This document shows, piece after piece, positions 11,268 to 23,139 of a DNA stretch of 64,000 nt. This stretch comes from Euonymus europaeus (Eukaryota > Streptophyta > Magnoliopsida > Celastrales > Celastraceae). Under the pieces are notes generated by a model, which was not told the origin of the DNA, made no database searches, and saw only the letters and a program-made list of their open reading frames with translations. A program made the translations under genes and the position numbers. How positions within the stretch are numbered: position 1 is the first letter of the stretch; every line of letters starts with the position of its first letter. The stretch spans positions 24,750,501 to 24,814,500 of the forward strand of contig OY756958.1 in assembly GCA_963580455.1 (NCBI GenBank). Direction: 5' to 3'.

Positions 11268-12398
11268 ATGGCGTCCGAGAATGATACGTCTGGGTCTCGA
11301 TCTGCCGCCACAGAGAGCAACGGCGAGGCCATTCCAACTCAAGTGCCGGTGCCACGCAAGGTGGCTCTGATCACCGGCATAACTGGCCAGGACGGTTCTT
11401 ACTTGACTGAATTCCTCCTCAACAAGGGCTACGAAGTTCACGGACTCATCCGTCGCTCCTCCAATTTCAACACGCAGCGTATCAATCACATCTACATCGA
11501 CCCTCACAATGCTCATAAAGCTCGCATGAAGCTTCACTATGCTGACCTCACCGACGCCTCCTCTCTCCGCCGGTGGCTAGACACTATAAGCCCCGACGAG
11601 GTCTACAATCTCGCGGCCCAGTCTCACGTCGCCGTGTCCTTCGAAATTCCCGATTACACAGCTGATGTCGTCGCCACTGGATCCCTCCGCCTCCTCGAGG
11701 CAGTGAGATCTCACATCGCTGCGACTGGGAGGAAGGATGTCCGCTATTACCAAGCCGGATCCTCCGAAATGTTCGGATCTACACCTCCGCCGCAATCCGA
11801 AACCACTCCATTTCACCCTCGATCTCCTTACGCGGCTTCCAAATGTGCCGCGCATTGGTACACCGTGAATTACCGTGAGGCCTATGGGTTGTATGCCTGC
11901 AACGGGATCTTGTTCAACCACGAATCGCCTAGAAGGGGAGAGAATTTCGTCACGAGGAAAATTACGAGGGCTGTGGGAAGGATCAAGATTGGGTTGCAGA
12001 ACAAGCTGTTCCTGGGGAATTTGCAGGCTTCGAGGGATTGGGGTTTCGCTGGGGATTATGTGGAGGCGATGTGGATGATGCTGCAGCAGGATAAGCCGGA
12101 CGATTACGTGGTGGCGACGGAGGAGTCACACACTGTGGAGGAGTTCTTGGAGGTGGCTTTTGGGTATGTTGGCCTGAACTGGAATGACCATGTCGTGATC
12201 GACAAAAGGTATTTCAGGCCAGCTGAAGTGGACAATTTGAAAGGGGATTCGAGCAAGGTAAGGAAGGAGCTAGGGTGGAAGCCCAAGGTGGGATTCAAAC
12301 AGTTGGTGACAATGATGGTCGATGAAGATGTTGAGATCGCTAAGAGGGAGAAGGTGCTTGTTGATGCAGGATACATGGATGCTCAGCAACAGCCTTGA
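11268..12398 (+). CDS. GMD: GDP-D-mannose 4,6-dehydratase
   Basis: Intronless 376-residue enzyme; plant GMD genes (MUR1, GMD1) are also intronless and nearly the same length. It converts GDP-D-mannose to GDP-4-keto-6-deoxy-D-mannose in the cytosol, the first step to GDP-L-fucose for cell-wall polysaccharides and glycoproteins. It is a short-chain dehydrogenase/reductase of the extended type: the NADP-binding TGxxGxxG is at residues 36-43 (TGITGQDG), the active-site Ser/Glu lie in GSSEMFG (about 165-167), and Tyr188 and Lys192 form YxxxK in SPYAASK. The variable N-terminus (residues 1-30) is hydrophilic. The start is the first ATG after the TATA box. GC content is clearly higher than in the flanks. 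No defect seen. Confidence 0.97.
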   Translation: MASENDTSGSRSAATESNGEAIPTQVPVPRKVALITGITGQDGSYLTEFLLNKGYEVHGLIRRSSNFNTQRINHIYIDPHNAHKARMKLHYADLTDASSLRRWLDTISPDEVYNLAAQSHVAVSFEIPDYTADVVATGSLRLLEAVRSHIAATGRKDVRYYQAGSSEMFGSTPPPQSETTPFHPRSPYAASKCAAHWYTVNYREAYGLYACNGILFNHESPRRGENFVTRKITRAVGRIKIGLQNKLFLGNLQASRDWGFAGDYVEAMWMMLQQDKPDDYVVATEESHTVEEFLEVAFGYVGLNWNDHVVIDKRYFRPAEVDNLKGDSSKVRKELGWKPKVGFKQLVTMMVDEDVEIAKREKVLVDAGYMDAQQQP

Positions 12399-12901
12399 TT
12401 TACCATTGTTCATTATAGAAACAGAGAAAGGGTATGCTCATCTTCGGCTTTATTTTTAGTTCGTGCATTTTGTTTTCAATATTGTATTGTGTCATTTCAT
12501 TCTCTGTATCCCTATTCAGTTCAATTTCATTAAAGTTCATACTCTCTGTCTGTTTACCGGATCAGAGATCAATATGGGAAAGGCCAGGGGATTCACATTT
12601 GGTGCACGTCTCTGACCTGGGATGTAGAAACCAGCACTTTGTCAATCACTTTGTTCCAGCCTAATATTGAATAATAAAATGAAAGTTTACAGTCCCTCTT
12701 GTCCAAAAATCCACATCAGTTCAGTCGTACGTATCACGTATCGATCCATCCAAGTATTTCTTAGCAGGATGCTAGTTTTTTTCTTCCCTTAATGAACATT
12801 AAAAAGAGCTCCAAGAATAATATTTCACTATTGTATATACAAGAGGAGCAACAAAAAGAGAAGAGGGTGAAGAGATAACAAGTCAAGTCTAATTTCATTC
12901 A

Positions 12902-15900
12902 CTAGAAAGTGTCTCGGTTAAGCTCTCTTTGCATAGACGAGGAGGTGGAGGTGGAGATGATGCCTGACTCAGAAGCAGCAACCGCGAATGGCTTGATAGA
13001 AGTCCTGAGAGATTCTGGCCCCTCTACGGCAATCCTCTTGCACAATGCATCACAATTACTGATAACTTCAGTTAACCTCCCTTTAAGCTCGCCTATCTCC
13101 AACTGCAACCTATGGACTGCAGGCACAAGTAGCTAAGCTAATAGAAGCCCACAACTTATTTGAAAAGACCAGCAAAATTAGACACCTATAACTGTACCAT
13201 ATCATCTTCTATCTCTCTCATAATCAAATGTGCGGTAAAGTGGAGGAAAGTAAGATTCCACCACTTGGCTACATTAGTAGTCTTTGTTAAGGCCAAGGCA
13301 AACGAGATTTTCATATTTCTTTATTTCCATATCGGCTGATTTGGTAAATACATCTACAACTGGTCAACAATGGTTCAAAAGTTTAAACGGTTAAACCCAT
13401 GCTAGTTTGTACCCGGTCAATTACCTTCTGGTAGCAAAAAAATTAAAATAAAAAATACCTTCTGATAGATGTTGTGAAGCCATCTTCATAACTGAGACTG
13501 AGTAATTTAGACGCTGATGAAGTTTGACTGCCAAAGCATCTGCAACTTCTATCTTGTTTTCTAACTCTTCCTGCAATATATTTTCACCAGATTGTAATCC
13601 AAGTACCACAGAGTAGAGCAAAATAAGTTACCCAAATAATAATCACATCTGAATCAGGGAGGAAAAGGAAAAGAAAAGCCTTTTTAAAAAGGGGGCAAAC
13701 TCTAAAGAGGATTCAAAATCAAGATTCTCCCCACCAGACGACAACTAATTTACCCACAAACTTTCTTGTACAATCCTATATTAACAACAAGCACTTTGTT
13801 GGCCAGGATGCAGTCTTTTACAGAAAGCCAAATAAATATGGTGTCTTGAATCTTATGTCAACAGTCAACGACACCAAGTTTGAGCAGAATGCCAACCAAA
13901 CCAGCTTTCTTGAGTGCTTGTATTTATCTTGGATCTCTTCTTATAAATATAATCCTATCAAAGATAGATGGACACTCCAGATTACAAATTTGCATCCTGA
14001 AAGTCAACACCATAATAAACATCTTACTTAGATTTCCAGATGTGCCCAAACTATGTTATAATACAAGAAAGCCAAAAAATTAGGGCAAGTTCAAAGCTTG
14101 ACGAACACCTTGTTCTAGATCATACTCATAGTTCAATGTTTATGTCAGTGAGGAAGGCCTTCAATCTAGAAATCAGAACCTTCATCCATATCGAGATCAA
14201 TGTTGACAATGTGTAGACCTTACAAAAATTTATTAGGATTTACAGCAATACCAATCCATTCATACCAATATGGTTCTTCAATCGTATTTATAGACTGTAC
14301 TGTTTGGAGCATTGATCATTGAGGCAAACCTGTTTCTTGTTCATCTTCTGGGTCTTCTCTTCCTGCCAAGCTTGGTAGATTGAAAATAGCTCAAGTAGTA
14401 TCTTTGGATTCACAGTGGCTATTCATCCATGGCACAGAAAATAACAGTAATTAGTCTCTCAAACCAAAATATTTCAACCTAAGCAGGTAATAGGAAGCAT
14501 AAGCAACATAACAGATAACATAATTTAATACAACAGTTTCACAGATGCGACTGCACAAATTGAAAGAGAATGAATAAACTGAATATGTATTCAGTCACAG
14601 ATTCTCAAATGGCAAAACACATCGGATGCTGATAAGTACAATGAATATTTAGCCTCAGCGCAACCAGTATAAGAGTTTAACACAACTGGTTCAAGTGTTA
14701 AAGCTCCTTAGGGAAGGAGTTGGAATCCATATCCCCATTGAACAATAAAAAATAAGAAAAAGTGCAAGAAAGAAGGAGGTACATCTCAATGTGACAATGT
14801 CTAAGGCAAAGGACTGGAGGATGGAAAACTTCTTATGTATTCTGAATTCTTCATGTTCAAAACAAATAAAGAGGCACTTAAACTCATCCATGTGCCAAAC
14901 CACAAATAATTTTCTTAGTGACATATGCCTGTATATTTACATCCTTTCGTTTACAAATCTTGAACAGAATTCTAATCTTTTACTCAATGTCTTTGAAATG
15001 GCATTTTCTTAAAATGGATTTTGTTACAGGTGCCGAATTTACTCACAAAGAAAAAACAAGACCTAGGGCATCCTTGCATATTATTGGGCATGATCATTCT
15101 GATACGATTCACCTGCATTGTCAATGTTATATACTGAACTTATAAGCTTCCAAATCCTGGAGAGATAAAAATTCTCAAAAGTTGCTTCCCATATCCATCA
15201 CAACCTGCATTCAAAGAATATCCATCGCTGCCTAAATCTTCCAAGTCATTTGCCAACTCTGGAATGCTGATTGAATAATAATAATTGTTTTGTTAGAGTT
15301 ATCTCCAGAGCTAAATTTTGATATTTCTAGTTTTCTACAAAATTCCAATGCCGCAACACCGAAGCAGGAGCAAACTCTCCATCCAAACCCAAAATCACAT
15401 TCTTACAGAAATTAGATACAAACAGCTAATTGAACAACAATAGCAAGAAAGCTCACCAGAAGCAGACGAAGCCGAAGGTTTCCTCACCAGAATATCAGTC
15501 AAACTGCCCTCTACTGATGGCGGTGAAGTTAATATAGGCGTTGTCTACAATTAAACGTCAAATTTCCCAGGGGAAAAAAAGGAAGACCGGTAAATGTAAG
15601 AGCACCATTGATGCATACAAATTCATATTTGACATATTTGAGCCATCAAAGACCAAATGCCCTAGAATCCATTCCCTAAGGAGTAATAAGAAGAAAAAAC
15701 AAATCCTTACCATTTTCAGGGATTTGAGCCTTTCTAAGATAGGATCAACCACTTCCGTTCGCTCGGAGACGGTGGTGATCTCATCAGCGAGTGCCTTTAG
15801 AGTAATAAATAGTGAAATTAAACAAGGAGGAACTTCGCAAAATAAATGAAAGTTTCATGCATCTTTTGGACTATATCTAGATACCTGTGAGCTTGAGAGT

Positions 15901-16058
15901 GCCGATCCTGAAGCTCCCATTCGGTGTTCGTTGATTTTAGTTACGAGCTGAACAAGTTCTGACGATCGTTGTTGCAGGGCAAATCTGCAACTGGTCTGCG
16001 CTGGACTGCCAGTGCTACCAGCTAGCTTCGCGGAAGAACATCCGGCACGCGCGTGCAT
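12902..16058 (-). CDS. Conserved coiled-coil protein of unknown function
   Basis: Six exons on the minus strand: 16058-15885, 15794-15711, 15544-15457, 14418-14330, 13570-13459 and 13116-12902. All introns have GT-AG ends and the phases agree, giving 253 residues. The N-terminal 30 residues are Ser/Ala-rich. Heptad-like helical segments follow: LQQRSSELVQLVTKINEHR; DEITTVSERTEVVDPILERL; EELENKIEVADALAVKLHQR; VHRLQLEIGELKGRLTEVIS. The C-terminus is Ser/Thr-rich. I see no catalytic motif, signal peptide or membrane segment. The pattern suits a structural or adaptor protein, for example of the cytoskeleton, but I do not recognise the family and assign no function. It converges with GMD: the two stop codons are about 500 bp apart. 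Confidence 0.8.
14664..14760 (+). mobile_element. tRNA-derived SINE in intron 3 of the coiled-coil gene
   Basis: TTCAAGTGTTAAAGCTCCTT, then GGAGTTGGAATCCATATCCCC and an A-rich tail (AATAAAAAATAAGAAAAA). It resembles the better-preserved copy at 40,386-40,491. A weak 7-bp duplication (AGCGCAA and AGTGCAA) flanks it. It lies antisense to its host gene. Confidence 0.55.
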
Positions 16059-17137
16059 CTGTGCAGGAGCAATCGGACTTCGTGGGCTCAGTCGGGGCCC
16101 AGGTACCGATGGGCATGGCAGGGGTAACTGGATCTGATAAACAACTTATAATCAAAGGCCCGTTCCCTTACTTTTGGAGTTTTTGACAACGCTTTCAGCC
16201 TTCAGGTCGACAAAAGTAGAACCCCAATGTCATGATTTTAATTTTTTTAATAAAAATAAATTTAAAGACACGGTCATATTAGACCCCATCCTATATAATA
16301 AAGTCCGAAAACATGAATCTCGTTGTCGCAATGCAACAAGAAATTTTCGGGCAATCAGCCATGAGATGACACTAAATAAATTTGTTGAAAGTCTAATCCT
16401 TACCTTTTGACAAAACGTCATGATTTTAAATTAAATAAGAGGCAATCGTTTGATTATTTCATGTTAATGATAAATTTCTAACTCTAAAATTTGAATATAA
16501 AATACTCCGATAATAATATTATATATAAATGATACATTTATGTAAAATTTGTTAATATTTTATCTGCTTGGCTTAGCATGGATTGAGAGAAATTTGCACA
16601 TCCAAATAGATTTATGGAGAAGGGCCCATTATTGGTATCATATCGTGGGGACGTTGTCGTCCTTTGAACAGTAATCATAACTCATGACTCAAACAAAAAT
16701 TTTCATAATGGATGAGTATTAGTGTACCACTATGATCACGTCCAAAGGGGTTTTGCCACGTTCATCGCATCTGCTCATTATTTTTCCTTTAAAAAATAGT
16801 TTTATATTAAAAGGCTAATGAGAAGACTCACAAAGCCCAAATTGAGAGAGTGACCAGATCAAAAATTTTGGGCCACTACAGCAAGAATGTTTAATTGTTT
16901 ATAAATGATGAGTCCAGCGGGCATTTAAGTCGATGTCTCAAGCCCAATTCTATGGGCCCGAACAAAGCCAGGTATATTTTCCCCTGCGAATCCAACTCCC
17001 GCGGGTCACACTGAAGCTTCCACGCATCTTCTTCTTCTCCTTCTCACCCTTTTGCCCTTTCCCTCTCTCTGGCTCTCGCCCCCGGGCGATCAATTCTGAA
17101 TTCCCTCTCTCTCACTGGAACAAGATCTAATCGGAAA
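16059..17137. other. Divergent intergenic region
   Basis: Separates the minus-strand coiled-coil gene from the plus-strand V-ATPase gene, so it must hold both promoters. The middle (16,200-16,900) is AT-rich. The right 150 bp before 17,138 are pyrimidine-rich (CTTCTTCTCC, CCCTTTCCCTCTCTCTGG), typical of a highly expressed leader. No gene seen. Confidence 0.6.
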
Positions 17138-20100
17138 ATGTCATCAACATTCAGCGGCGACGAGACTGCCCCCTTCTTCGGATTCCTCGGTGCTGCAGCC
17201 GCTCTCGTTTTCTCATGTAAGCTATCCCTAAGTCATCTGCTATTTTTCATTTGTATTTAGTGAAACTAAAATTAAGTGTCTGGATTTATGTAGGTATGGG
17301 AGCTGCGTATGGTACGGCGAAGAGCGGCGTAGGCGTGGCTTCGATGGGAGTGATGAGGCCGGAGCTGGTGATGAAATCGATAGTGCCAGTTGTTATGGCG
17401 GGAGTGTTAGGTATTTACGGTTTGATCATTGCTGTCATTATTAGCACTGGAATCAACCCCAAGGCCAAATCGTATTACCTCTTCGATGGCTACGCTCACC
17501 TTTCCTCTGGTCTCGCTTGTGGTCTTGCTGGTCTCTCTGCCGGTATGGCTATTGGAATTGTCGGCGATGCTGGCGTCAGGTGCCCTCTCAATTCCTCCTG
17601 TTAATAGTTTGTCTTCCTTTCGCATTTTATTGTTAATTGGAAGAAGTGAATGATAATTGAATTTAAGGGTTCGCTTGGATTAGATTATTGAAGAGTTAAG
17701 TAGGGAGCATTAAGTGAAGTAGTTATTGTATAACTTGTTTGGTTTTAAGTAAGAAGGGTTAGATTTATCTCCTACACTAATCTCATTTTAAGTGATAATT
17801 GTAAGCTCTCAAAAGGTTAGAAGGATATGGTAGGAGTTAGTTATTTTAAATGTTTAAGGGCTTGCTTGAATTAGAGTATTAGAGAGTTAAGTGGGGAGAG
17901 TTAACTAGAGTAGTCATTGTATACCTTGCTTGGTTTATGTGACTTCAATCTATCTCACTCTAGCTCCTATCCAAAAGTTAATAATTTATACTTTAATTAA
18001 CTCTTACTCTATCCAATCAAGGTAAAGTTTCATTTAATTAACTCTACTTTATCCCACTTAATTTTCACTTACACTACTCCACTTAACCCCACTTTTTTAT
18101 TTTTATTTTATCCAAGCACGCCGTTAAATGTGTTTGTAGCTGTTTTTGGACTGTGGTAGGCCTTATCTGTGCAGTTGGGAATGGAAATAGATGGAGACAC
18201 ATAATCACGGATTATCCATTATGTAGGGCCATCATGTAGAGATTAGGTGTATCTAGTAGTTGATTGCTCTATATTCTGGATAGGGGAGTTACAGAGCCTT
18301 CATTGGCCTGTTGTTGCTAACGAATCTTATTTATGGAATCAGTCTGAGTCTAGGAAGCACCGATTCGGATACGGCGACTCGGATACGGCGACTCGGATTC
18401 GCCGACACGGGACACGTGGATTCGTAAATTCTCAAAGAATCCAGGATGCGGGTGCGGGGGGACTCGGCAAATAAAATAAATAAATAAATATATATATATA
18501 TATATATTACATATATATTCCAGAATTGTAAATGTAATATAAATAACTTAAAACATATAATATTTCAAATGTAATAAAAGTCTATTACAAGTTCAGTTAT
18601 ACAAAATTAGACAACATACTAGTAGTGGAGAAAGCTGAAATCGAACCAGACATACGAGAGAAGCAGAGAGAGGCGAAATCGAACCAGAGGCATACCTGAA
18701 AAACAGAGAGAGGCGGAGATGGCTCGATACGAGAGAGGCGGAGATGACGAGAGAAGAGGCAGTGACGATCGGAAGCAGAGACGATGGGACGCAGAGACGA
18801 TCGGAAAGCAGAGACTATCGGAACGCAGAGAGGATCGGAACGCAGAGACGATCGGAACCAGAGGAAGCTCGAAAAGAGACGCGACAGAGGCGAGAACGAG
18901 ACTCACTTGGGCATTCGACCTTCGAAATTAGGTCACAGACTGAAATCGAGCCACTGCCAAAGTCGAGTTGACTGTCCAGACTCGGTCAACGCGAGTCTGA
19001 CGCGAACTCTGGCGCGTCAACCGCGCGCCCGAACTCAGTTCGCGTCCGACGCTGATTCTTCGGCAATTTTCCCGCGTCCGTGCTTCATAGGTCTGAGTTA
19101 TCCACCAATTTTAGTTTGATGGTTTTCATCAGTTTTAACGTTACATTTTCTCAAGTTAGACTGTTACATTGATTACCAAAGACAAAACGCCAACAGTTAT
19201 TTATGTTAATATATTCTGAAATGATAGTTGTAGATTCATTCATGTTCTTAACCTGAATCAAACCCCTGTCTGGATGATCCAAGTTCCAACCTGGATTTTG
19301 AGGCTTTGGAGTCCGACTAATGTTTGAAATGACGAAGACGTCTTCATTTGATTTTGATATACGTTTTTTGTTCTACTAATGAAAACCATGAAAGGAATTT
19401 ATTGAATTTATCTCCCGCCACGTAGTAGATTGTAAAACACGAAATACATACATTGGCATGTGTATGAATTCCATGCAGAGACAAGTTTCCTTTGGGCTTA
19501 AATTAAAGTCGAAGTGTGGAACTTCAGTTTCCATATGCTCTGTCGTATAAAATGATTTGGTTTCTCTGTTATTCTGACTGTGAAGTGTGAACTATTTATT
19601 CCCCCATCATCCAGCATGCATTGCATCACATTGGATGGGGATGGATCATCTATGTATTATATTTGGCACGATGTTGATCGATCTTTTAAATTTGTTTTCC
19701 CGTTTCTTTTTCCAGAGGTATAAAATATAACTTTCATGTTTGTTTTTTTGTTGTTGTTCTGGTAGCTAAGTCATATTGCTTTGAGAAAAGCAAAGATAAC
19801 CTAGCGGACAAAAAGAGAAGGGGATCCTCTCTCTCTCATGTAGGAGGTAGATAGTTTCTCTTCCTTTTATGTTGGCAGAAGTCCGACTCTAATCTCCCAA
19901 CCCAACATGAGTCCACAAAATTCAGTGGGCAGAAAAAGCTCCGTTCATTCTTGATTGCACAGTATATGCAATTACATTGAATCACATGCTGTCAATATTG
20001 TAATGTCACATTTATTTTAAATTCTCGTCTCTGATTTTTTCCCCCTCCAAGACCTGCTTAGTTCAAACACATACTTTGCTAGATATAGGCTGGGCTTTTC

Positions 20101-20339
20101 TTGAGTCATTTTTCATGAGCTTCGTTTTTTTCTCTTTCTATAGCTAATACTAACTTTATGAATGTTACGGCATGTGCTTTGCTGAAGTTTTCTTCGACCT
20201 TTGCAGGGCTAATGCACAACAGCCAAAGCTTTTTGTTGGAATGATTCTCATTCTTATCTTTGCTGAGGCATTGGCTCTATATGGCCTCATTGTTGGGATC
20301 ATCCTCTCTTCCCGAGCTGGTCAATCCAGAGCTGATTAG
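17138..20339 (+). CDS. VHA-c: V-type H+-ATPase 16-kDa proteolipid subunit c
   Basis: Three exons, 17138-17216, 17294-17579 and 20207-20339, encode 165 residues, the normal size. Subunit c forms the proton-carrying ring of the vacuolar and endomembrane V-ATPase. Four hydrophobic helices are visible: [60 protein letters not shown]; and [20 protein letters not shown]. The last holds the essential proton-binding Glu (FAEAL). The C-terminus is [10 protein letters not shown]. The second intron (17580-20206) is swollen to 2.6 kb by MITEs and a hAT element. Its insertions lie more than 90 bp from either splice site, so splicing may be unaffected. Confidence 0.97.
17667..18123. mobile_element. MITE with a partial second copy, in VHA-c intron 2
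   Basis: A complete element lies at about 17858-18123, flanked by TTAA (17854-17857 and 18124-18127), with ends GGGCTTGCTTGAATTAGA and TATCCAAGCACGCCG. Just upstream, from 17667, the left half of a near-identical copy is present (GGGTTCGCTTGGATTAGATT, then GTATAACTTGTTTGG). The two left halves share motifs such as GAGTTAAGT and GTAGT-ATTGTATA in the same order. A tandem left-half duplication or a nested insertion would explain this. The GCTTGG ends and TTA-type target suggest a Tourist-like element. Confidence 0.6.
18350..19090. mobile_element. Non-autonomous hAT element, 741 bp
   Basis: Flanked by an exact 8-bp target duplication GTCTGAGT (18342-18349 and 19091-19098), the hallmark of hAT transposition. 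The terminal inverted repeats are CTAGGAAGCACC at the left and GTGCTTCATAG at the right. Subterminal zones are rich in GATTCGGATACGGCGACTCGG-like and CGCGTCCGACG-like words. The interior holds a TA/TAAA tract (about 18,470-18,507) and an array of 16-17-bp units at 18764-18862. There is no transposase domain, so it would need a helper. Its GC content is well above that of the intron around it. Confidence 0.85.
18764..18862. repeat. Six-unit minisatellite (16-17 bp) inside the hAT element
   Basis: Units of the form GACGATCGGAACGCAGA repeat about six times with small changes (GACGATGGGACGCAGA, GACTATCGGAACGCAGA, GAGGATCGGAACGCAGA). Related GAGAGGCG words lie on the left. The repetition generates open frames on both strands that are not genes. 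Confidence 0.8.
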
Positions 20340-21550
20340 AATGCCTGCTAATTGTGAGATTGCTTCTATTGGTCATACTGTTGGTGTGGCTAATACGTTG
20401 TGTTCTATGTTAGGTCAAGTTTTTTGCAATGCGGCTTATTGAATATATCTTTATCATGCTGGCTGTATAATTTGGACAAAACATTTCTTTGAAGTGAAGC
20501 TTGTTATTTATTTCTTTTCTTTTTGCTGTATGCTTAATATTGAACAATTGTTGTAGTTTTCATTGCAAAACAATTTGATGTGTTTGTCTGTTGTTTAGAA
20601 GTTTAAATTTATCTCACCTTTGATCAAATATTTGGATGTAAAATTTGACTGCTCTCCCCCAGGGCCCAAACCTTTATCTCCTAACTTGTTCATCTTTCCT
20701 AAATGAAATTGTTTTATCTGTGCTTTTTATCCTCAATTTTCCTCCTGTTTTATATTTCTGGTTTATACGGTCTATGTAAAAAGTACCTTAGATTTCTATG
20801 ATTCATCAATTTCACTGACTTCATAATGTTTTCTGAACTGATGGTGACTTTGGCTATATTACTGTTTGCCTTAAGTTCTGGCTGTTTTACGACCATCTAA
20901 TCGGCCAAAAATCCTGATTTTTCTGAAGCATGTGATATAGTTGGGTGACTTGGGTCTATGTTTGGATAAGTCCTTGAGGATAATGACTTAGTAAGCCACC
21001 TTTTTGTTATTCTATTTTTGATGTTTTGAGTGCTTTTCCTTTTCTTTCTCTTCATTTTCGGGCACCCTCCGTCCTTTTAAAACTTAAGAGACTCTGTTCA
21101 TTTTGCGCAGGAACTTTGAAATGTTCAATGGAAATTTTTAATGATGTTCATACTTCAATCTGATTCTATCAATGCTGAGATGCTTTTGGAACTTTTAAAG
21201 AATATTTTTTTCATTTTACATCAAATGTACACAAGGTGTTCTTTTTGGTTGCAGACTAACCGAAAACATTGGTAATGTTTGCTAGGCTTTCAACTGGAGA
21301 GCGCTAGGGAAATGTATTTTATGATTAGATTATAGTGTAGCTATTTAATCATTTTCATTGTCGATTCCTCATCAAACGTAGAAATTGTGGATCGTATTAT
21401 CTCATTTTTATGTTTTCAACCTCTCGGATGAAGCAACAATGCTATAATATAGCCGTCAGGATCACATAAACTTACCGAGATGGTGGAGGTGGGCAGCTTA
21501 ACATTAATGCTTGAGAATTGAGATGATTGGTAGTTTTTTATTTATTATTA

Positions 21551-21632
21551 TTTATAAGGCCCACAGGGGACAAATCAACCCCCCGGTGATTTGAACCCAA
21601 TACCCTTGCCTACCAACTGGGCTATCCCTTAT
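21551..21632 (-). mobile_element. tRNA-like SINE head fragment
   Basis: On the minus strand the sequence reads TAGCCCAGTTGGTAGGCAAG then GGGTTCAAATCACCGGGG, which resemble the A and B boxes of an RNA polymerase III promoter. The spacing suits a tRNA-derived SINE head. No intact tRNA cloverleaf or clear tail is seen. Confidence 0.5.
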
Positions 21633-23116
21633 TTCCCAGATGGTGTAGTAGTTAATTGGGCTTTGTGCTGTCAATATCTTGTCCAGTTATATCTTGCATT
21701 GATGCATTCCTTCCGCTCTAATCTCTCTCTCTTTTTTTTAAAGCCTGTGATTAATGTGGAAAAGCTTACAGCCTTATACGCAACGAGCCCCGCTAAATCT
21801 TTTTTATTTTTTATTTATTCAGAAATTAATAATCCTCATCAATCATGTTAAGTATAGTTTTTTATAGCGAAGTGAAATGATTTTGAGTGGCCGGGAATTT
21901 AAACAGTGCGACTTATTGGGTATATAATTAAGACTTGATTGATAACAAATGTGTTGAATCTGTTAATGATAAGGTTCATCATTAAAGAAAAAAGTAAAAA
22001 GGATTTGAAAGGATTGTTTGACTTGTGTTGGCAAATGTTAAATGAACCTAGAATGTTCATCCATAGCAATCAAGGGAAATCATACAATTATACCAAGGAG
22101 GCTTGATTGCAATTTTCATGGTTGTTCTTCAATGTTGAATGATACTAGGATGTTCAGCTCTAGCAATCCGACAAATTTACTAGCCCTAATTAAATTGTTG
22201 AGTAGGTATTTTCTCCCTCCCTCTTCTTCGTCGTGTTGTGCTGAGTTTGAATGAAGGTTTGCTGTCAGTCTCTTTTATAGCTGATTTGCAAGTATGCCAA
22301 GAATCTTAAGCAAGAACAGCCTGTCTGCTATTTAAATAGTTATATCAAGTAGGCTATAGTTTGGACTTTGGAGGATTATATACAAGCCTTGTCGCTAATA
22401 GTCGAGAGATTGAATCCTTGATTTTGACTTCTGGATTTGGATTTTTTATTTTGATTTGGACAAAACTAGTAACGTCGCGTCTTTGACTCAGAAATGTCCA
22501 ACCACTTGATGGAGAAGAATATAATTTATCACAGTGGTATTTATATTTATGTTTCTATATCCCACCAATGCATGATTGGGGATGCATTATTCTGGATCAA
22601 ACTGTTAAAAAAAATGTAAGGCCTAGCTAGGGTTTATAATCTAGTTTATGCCAACTCTTATCGAGAGTTGGAGATATATCATGTCCCGCTGTTGATACTC
22701 TTGTTTTATGGGATGAGAAATGTTATCTGCCATTAAAGCTGATCAATTGTGCTTTCTAGGGCATGCAGTGATAGCTGGTGAGTAATCTGCGATTGTGTTG
22801 AGATTCTTTTCTTCTGGTATGAGTATGTTTCCCACGCCACTTTATCTGGTGCTTTTGATTGTCAAATCTATAACCACTCTGATGACCGGAAAACCCGAAC
22901 AAAAATTGAAAAGAAACAAAGGGATGCGGGGCCAATTGGTCCTATTTGACAGCTAATTTTTAAAAAAAAAATTGCAAGAAATTATAAAATAGAAAAATGT
23001 ATACAGGATTTTAATTCTAGTGGTGTTTTTTGTTTGAGAAAAAAAAATCTTATAAGAAAGACATAACAAATCTGAATTGTTTTATAATCAATTTTATTTA
23101 CGTATTATTTTGGTCA

Positions 23117-23139
23117 CCAATTGCGGAATCCGCAATTGG
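23117..23139. repeat. 23-bp near-perfect palindrome
   Basis: CCAATTGCGGA, one central A, then TCCGCAATTGG: 11-bp perfect arms. It lies in gene-poor spacer, about 2.8 kb beyond VHA-c. It could be a dimeric-protein binding site or the remains of a mobile-element end; nothing nearby decides. Confidence 0.6.

Noticed and set aside
18619..19119. Several Arg/Glu-rich open frames.
   Set aside because: They are produced by the 17-bp repeats and GC-rich interior of the hAT element, not by a gene.
21551..21632. Possible tRNA gene on the minus strand.
   Set aside because: A- and B-box-like words are present but the arms do not pair as a cloverleaf; treated as a SINE head.
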